This document shows positions 58,951 to 64,000 of a stretch of DNA of 64,000 nt, piece by piece. Source of the DNA: Arcuatula senhousia (Eukaryota; Mollusca; Bivalvia; Mytilida; Mytilidae); assembly GCA_963971305.1 (NCBI GenBank), contig OZ020311.1, positions 6,200,001 to 6,264,000 of the forward strand, given 5' to 3'. Within the stretch, counting starts at the first letter, position 1. Every line of letters starts with the position of its first letter. The translations under genes were made by a program, and so were the position numbers. The notes under the pieces were generated by a model. The model did no database searches. It was not told where the DNA came from and worked only from the letters and a program-made list of their open reading frames with translations.

Positions 58951-61277
58951 ATGATCATAAGGCAGCTATGGCGCTCCATATCATATAATGAAAAACATCA
59001 TCATAAGGCAGGTATGGCGTTCCATATATCCGTAATTCATTAATGTGTTTTATATTTAAAGATTATATTACAGATAATAGATCATTCAACAACTGTATTT
59101 GAATATGTGCTCAATATAAATAAGAATGAATATAAGATTGGCAATCAAGTTTGTCTTTGTTGAATTTAAAAGGGTACATTCACCATAAATTTAAATCAAA
59201 CATTACATAAAATGCAACTCAGACTTAATAGGCGACAAAATCGTGTCACGCTAGAATTTCCTTTTAAATTCTTTATCGACTGAAGGTCTTATTGAGCAGA
59301 GAATACACAAAACGCATTTGAAGTCATATTAGTGCTGACAAAAATCTACAAGGTAATAATTTATCTCCATTCTTTTTTAAAAGTGAATCTTTCTAACTTT
59401 GTTCGCAATTTTCCAACAAATTTTTAAAATTATCATTTTCCTTTTGATTATTCTTTGAGAATGTTATTAAATTCATACACATTAACAATTATATGCAATA
59501 TTTCCTACGTGTCAAAAATAAGAGTATCGAACCAGAAGAAAGGTATTGATGGGGCATTTTTGTCTGGTAGTGATTGAAATGACATTTCAGCAAGCAATGG
59601 GACACAGTTTGGACCCATAAGGATGCAGATTGTCTGTTGAAAAACACATCCATCGATAGTACAAATATGTTGTCTTTAAGACAGTTGAGCATGTCGATAT
59701 TCTGGTCCTCTGTAAGAAGCAAAAAGCAAATGTGTACCAAAGGGGTAATCAAACATCATTATACCGAAAAGACAAAGAATCATCACAACGAAACAAAATA
59801 ACTCACACATAACAACAAAACCGCATTCAGCAATGTGAACTCAAGTCGACACGAGAGTGAACTCAGGTGCTCCGGAAGAGTAAACAGTTCCTACTTGATA
59901 TAGCACACCTGTTACGTTGCCAAAGATCGATTTAGTGCTGGTCAAATCCGGAAAGGGTGACATCAAAAAGCTCTATGTCAAACCAACATCTATGCTCATC
60001 TGAGAGATAGAAATACCGTATCTGCCTAAAGGACCTGATGTCTTCCGTAAAATTTCTTCAGCGATGACAACAACCTGGGAGCAACGTACGGACTGATCTC
60101 TGGCAATGTATTCGCCTGAATCCACAATTGTTTTAAAATTGGTTCTTTTTTATACTTATTGAAGTCAAAGTAGCTGTAGGTCTTTGTATATTCTACCACC
60201 AGATTTTTGTACCTACTTTTTCTATTCTTTTTTAAATAAGCTACAATTAATTGTGGTATAAGTTGGGCATGGGGAATAGAAGTACATAGTGTCAGTGGGA
60301 TATTCAAACGTTTTGATAATGTGATAAAATGAAACTGACTTAGAGTAAATAGTCTCCATCAGTTCTTTGAGATCCCTATTTGATTGACGCCATATCTAGT
60401 AAAAAAATAATCAAAACAGTTTTTGAGTCCAGATACTATTGCTGTCTGTATTGAAGTCAACAGAACTTAAGTAGGATTTGTGTTACATTTAGATGACCAA
60501 GTAATGAAGAGCTGTTTGTATGGATTTTAGTGTAAACAAATACAAATACCACAACGGGTATGCAAACGGTGAATTTGTTTATGCTATATAAAGATATTTC
60601 AAGGAGTAACCTCTTATCAGCAGCATTTGAATCAAAATAATGGAAGGTCAAAAAACAAAAGTTTCAAATGAAAAGTACTTAAAACCAAAAGGTTCGAACA
60701 GGTGAGAAATTTAAGAATCTAATACAGGAAAGGAATGTCTGAAGGCTGAAGGAGAAAAAGACCGATTTATGAAGTCAATTATTTTTTCTTTGGGCTGTGT
60801 TGTAACTGAGTGTGTGGTGCATTTGCTAGTACAATCAACTTCTAATTTAGATGTTGAACAATCAATAAAATATTTTGCACGCAAAATGATGTTATTCGGT
60901 GCTTTGTGTCCAGGTACAATAAAATATTTGTCATATAAAGTGGGAAGTGTATGACAACATCAGCGTTGTTGACAATTGATGATACCGCAGTGCTCATAAT
61001 AAGCCTTACAAAGATTTGGTTCTTTCCAAAATCAATTAACTCTCCGCTTAAACCTATTCCGACAAAACCATGAAAACGTCACTATTTTTCTGCTGCTCTT
61101 TTGTAGACTGATCTCTGGCAATGTATTCGCCTGAACCCACAATTACGTCTTGGCACATACTATTTTGGTCCTTATCCATTGGTTTTCTAAACTAGACGTC
61201 TTTTTCTAAACAGTCTCTCTACTAATGATTACGTTTAGTAACTTCATTCATTCATTTATATGCTACAGGTCTTATCA
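58951..61277. other. Retroelement remnants upstream of the second TRIM-like gene
   Basis: No gene recognised. 59490-60110 holds a Penelope-like remnant on minus with the R1 tail; 60590-60680 an R3 copy on minus; 60091-60129 and 61109-61147 a near-identical block (GACTGATCTCTGGCAATGTA). The + frame at 60769-60954 starts with a hydrophobic stretch but has no homology or splice partner. Confidence 0.5.
59490..60110 (-). pseudogene. Penelope-like RT remnant with R1 tail
   Basis: On minus, PYVAPRLLSSLKKFYGRHQVL-like residues (around 60030-60090) match the RT C-terminus at 45.2 kb, followed by R1 tail words (ATAGCACACCTGTTACG, GAACTCAGGTGCTCCGGAAG). The minus frame at 59489-59752 holds a second, frameshifted RT scrap (RQSASLWVQT). 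Confidence 0.55.
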
Positions 61278-62975
61278 ATGGCATCCACGTGTTCAATTTG
61301 TATACAACAAAAGAAAACGTCTATACCTTTCGTATGGTGCGAACAGTGCGAGAAAGTCTTATGCCAATCTTGTACCGATGACCATAATCGTTCGAAAACT
61401 CAAAGAAAGCATAACGTCATTCCATATCAGGACTATAAAGCATGCCCGCCGTTTATCTTGAATACACAGGTATTCTGTTCTGAACATGGGGAAAGATACA
61501 CACATTACTGTCGTATGCATGACAAAGCTATTTGTATAAAATGTCGTAAAAAGTCTCATAGCGAATGCGAAGACGTTCCAAAAATAGAAGATATCGTACA
61601 CAATGTGAAAGATTCAGTTCTGTTTGAGAATACGATATCTGAATTTGTTAAAATGTGCGGAACTTTAAACAATATTGCTGACAATCGCAATAAAAACCTA
61701 CAGATGTTGAATAATACGCGTGATAAAATGAAAGCAGGATTTACGAGAAGAATAGACAATTTTATAAGCACATTAAAAAAGCTGAAAAAGGCAACAATTT
61801 CCGAAATAGATTCGGTGCATTATGAACTGGCAAATGACTTATCTAACACATTGCAAATCGTTCAGTCAAAAGAAAATGAATTACGTACCATACTGAACCA
61901 AGTGGGTGATATGAAGAGGTTAGCTACAAATTATCAAACGTTCCTTGCCATCAAAAAGATGGAGTGTATTTTGCATGGTACGATCACTAAACTAAATGAA
62001 TTTACTGAGAATGAAAAACTTTTGGAGTACAATCTAAAATATGACGATAATGAGATCACAGAGGACATTGTTAGGGGAGGCAAGACCCTAGGAGAAATCA
62101 GAGTCATCAAGAGTCAATCGGAGGTATCTACCTATGTCAGCAAACCTACAGAGGCTCAGAAATCGGTGACGTCACGGGATCGTGTGCAGCTTCATCTGCA
62201 ACAGACGATTGACTTGGAGAAAGGTAGTTCTTACAGAGCCTGTTGTACTTTACATAGTGGACATATGGTATTCGCTGATTCAGGTGACTTTTCAGGCAAC
62301 AATTGTAAATTAGGTGTTTATAATTCAAGTGGAGCACTGAAATCTACTATAAGGTTTAAAAAAAGTGAGGGAGTATATGATGTGACACCAGTACACGATA
62401 AACAAGTTGTCGTGTCGCATCCTAAATCCCTCACTATATCCATCGTCAATTTAAGTTGTGAAAGAGTGGTGAGAACTATAAGCATGGACAAGAAAGTTTT
62501 TGGATTGTCATGTAGAGACCGAGATATCGTATGTTGTGTTTTAGAGGAAGGTCTAGTGAGCGTGAATATTGAAAGTGAGAAAAAAGAAACTGTGTTGAAG
62601 GATAGCAGTATTGACTGGGGGTCACAAATAAAAGTTAATAAGAATATGATCTGTTATACAAATCCTACAACACATACAGTAACTGTACTGAACACTCAGT
62701 ACAAGGTTGTTTTTACATACAAAGACCCAGCAGTACTTAGTAGCCCACGGGGTGTGACAATAGATGATCATAATTACATCTATGTCACAGGGTTTGGTAC
62801 TAACAATCTGCTGGTCATCTCACCTGATTTTAAGTCATGTCATCAGTTCTTAGGTAGTGATGATGGACTGTCCAGACCTACAGCTGTAAACTTTGAAAAA
62901 AGTCAAAAGAAACTGACAGTTGTTAATGTGTCTGGACCCGCTTTAGTCTTCTCTGTAGAGCAAGTACGATTTTAG
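61278..62975 (+). CDS. TRIM-like protein, paralog of the 31427 gene
   Basis: Intronless frame, 565 aa from the ATG at 61278; TATGCTACAG just upstream is a plausible acceptor of a 5' exon. It aligns without gaps to the first paralog over the first 110 residues: B-box 1 at about 5-47 (CSICIQ, CEQC, CQSCTDDH), B-box 2 at 67-105 (CSEHGE, YCRMHD, ICIKC), then PKIEDIVH in both. Coiled coil about 112-265; propeller region with TIDDHNYIYVTG and a DGLSRPTAV block equal to DGLCHPTAV of the paralog. No RING. The B-box 1 HH pair of the first copy is KH here. Confidence 0.88.
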   Translation: MASTCSICIQQKKTSIPFVWCEQCEKVLCQSCTDDHNRSKTQRKHNVIPYQDYKACPPFILNTQVFCSEHGERYTHYCRMHDKAICIKCRKKSHSECEDVPKIEDIVHNVKDSVLFENTISEFVKMCGTLNNIADNRNKNLQMLNNTRDKMKAGFTRRIDNFISTLKKLKKATISEIDSVHYELANDLSNTLQIVQSKENELRTILNQVGDMKRLATNYQTFLAIKKMECILHGTITKLNEFTENEKLLEYNLKYDDNEITEDIVRGGKTLGEIRVIKSQSEVSTYVSKPTEAQKSVTSRDRVQLHLQQTIDLEKGSSYRACCTLHSGHMVFADSGDFSGNNCKLGVYNSSGALKSTIRFKKSEGVYDVTPVHDKQVVVSHPKSLTISIVNLSCERVVRTISMDKKVFGLSCRDRDIVCCVLEEGLVSVNIESEKKETVLKDSSIDWGSQIKVNKNMICYTNPTTHTVTVLNTQYKVVFTYKDPAVLSSPRGVTIDDHNYIYVTGFGTNNLLVISPDFKSCHQFLGSDDGLSRPTAVNFEKSQKKLTVVNVSGPALVFSVEQVRF

Positions 62976-63119
62976 AAAAAGACATGAGACCAGGTGAAGC
63001 ATTACTTTCCCCGACAAGCAGATCTAATTAGATTTAATATTTTCTGGTTTCGTCAATTGCCACTGATTTATATAGATGTATAAATTTAATTTGTCATCTC
63101 TATTTTATTTTAGTCATTC

Positions 63120-63515
63120 AGTTCATATATAGTATATTAAGCTAGTGGTGACTTTTTGGTATGTTACGCTAGTGATGACTTTATTGTATGTGACTATGTG
63201 GTATGTTTAACTAGTGATTACTATATGTGGTATGTTAAGCTATTGGTGACTATGTGGTATGTTAAGCTAGTAGTGACTTTTTGGTAGGTTATGCTTGTGA
63301 TGACTATATAGTATGTTAAGCTAGTTGTGACTATGTGGTATGTTTAACTAGTGATAACTATATGTGGTATGTTAAGCTATTGGTGACTATGTGGTATGTT
63401 AAGCTATTGGTGACTATGTGGTATGTTTAGCTATTGGTGACTATGTGGTATGTTAAACTAGTGGTGGCTGTATTGTATGTAAAGCTAGCATTGACTTTAT
63501 GGTATGTTAAGTTAG
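63120..63515. repeat. Minisatellite, unit about 22-25 bp, downstream of TRIM-like gene
   Basis: Diverged copies of GTATGTTAAGCTAGTGGTGACTAT. The array resumes at about 63855 and runs to the end of the window. Confidence 0.75.
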
Positions 63516-63855
63516 TGTTAGGGGGAAGGTTGGCGCCAAAAAATTAGTTTAACCCCGCCACATTTGTAATGTGCTTGTCCTAAGCCAGGAATCTTTATCA
63601 AAGCTTATGTTTGTACTTAGTCGAATTTATGTTAATTGTTTTTTGTCAAGAAGAGGGTCTTTCATTGCACTTTAGGATTGGGCTTGAATCATATGTAATT
63701 TATTTTCAATCCATGGGCCAATTGAAAAACAGCGAGCAGCGAACACTTGTCACATTGAAGGCTGCTGGCTGTTTTCCATTGTGGATGTTTTAAATTTACG
63801 TTTATATTGTAGGTTGTGTCGCGTACACACATATTCCACATCTCATTTTCTTCTA
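63516..63855. repeat. R2-type insertion inside the minisatellite
   Basis: GGGGGAAGGTTGGCGCCAAA and GTTTAACCCCGCCACATTT match the R2 block at 42.7 kb and 33.4 kb. It splits the array as the LINE does downstream of the first TRIM-like gene. Confidence 0.55.
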
Positions 63856-64000
63856 TATCTAGTATGTTAGGCATGTGCTGACTTTATAGTATGTTAAGCT
63901 CGCATTGATTCTATTGTGTGTAAAGAAAGTTGTGATTTTATGGTATTTTAAGCTAATAATGACTATAGAGTATGTAAAGCTAGTGTTGACTATAGTATGG
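63856..64000. repeat. Minisatellite, right part, to window end
   Basis: Units TAGTATGTTAAGCTCGCATTGA and relatives continue the array of 63120-63515. Confidence 0.65.

Noticed and set aside
60769..60954. Possible secreted small protein with hydrophobic start
   Set aside because: Only one short frame, no family cysteines, no splice partner, and it is surrounded by retroelement scraps.

Overview
The window looks like nuclear DNA of a bivalve mollusc, most likely a Mytilus-type mussel. The reasons are its high A+T content, spliced genes with GT..AG introns, mollusc-style expanded families (B-box/TRIM-like proteins, CCP-rich receptors, small Cys-rich secreted proteins), and many transposon remnants. 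These remnants include Penelope-like reverse transcriptase pieces and hammerhead-ribozyme-type motifs. The species call is inference; no rRNA, tRNA, CRISPR or prokaryotic operon structure was seen.

Layout. (1) 309-9350, + strand: the 3' part of a multi-exon receptor gene with an LDLR-type YWTD segment, an EGF-like domain, six 6-cysteine CCP/sushi modules, one transmembrane helix and a tail with an NPTY motif. Its 5' part lies before base 1. (2) 13019-55171: five complete three-exon genes for about 106-109 aa secreted proteins whose ten-cysteine pattern matches beta-microseminoprotein (PSP94/MSMB). Four are on + (13019-19702, 21332-23444, 36782-38807, 45915-48927) and one diverged copy is on - (55171-51598). 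A truncated exon 2 relic lies at 25192-25224. All complete copies share exon phases and a 103-nt middle exon. (3) Two intronless TRIM-like genes on + (31427-33151 and 61278-62975): two B-boxes, a coiled coil and a C-terminal beta-propeller, without a RING.

The space between genes is mostly mobile DNA. Elements with clear ends are a 4.0-kb TIR element in intron 1 of the first microseminoprotein-like gene (13179-17198), an element nested in another with both target duplications visible (29690-30649 inside 28847-30717), a 3.37-kb element with long TIRs made of CAGACA subrepeats (39279-42644) whose empty site can be read from a paralogous repeat at 27457-27500, a 1.16-kb TIR element (53748-54905), and a mariner-like MITE (49850-50285). 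LINE and Penelope-like reverse transcriptase remnants lie at 17.5, 20.5, 26.8, 34.1, 40.6-42.2, 44.9 and 59.5 kb. A 2.7-kb higher-order satellite fills 55.84-58.56 kb, with a short inverted array after it.

How the genes relate: the microseminoprotein-like genes form a local tandem family that grew by segmental duplication (36.2-39.0 kb and 43.8-49.1 kb are diverged copies). The receptor is probably a cell-surface endocytic or recognition protein and the TRIM-like proteins are cytoplasmic. Nothing in the sequence shows that the three families act in one pathway.
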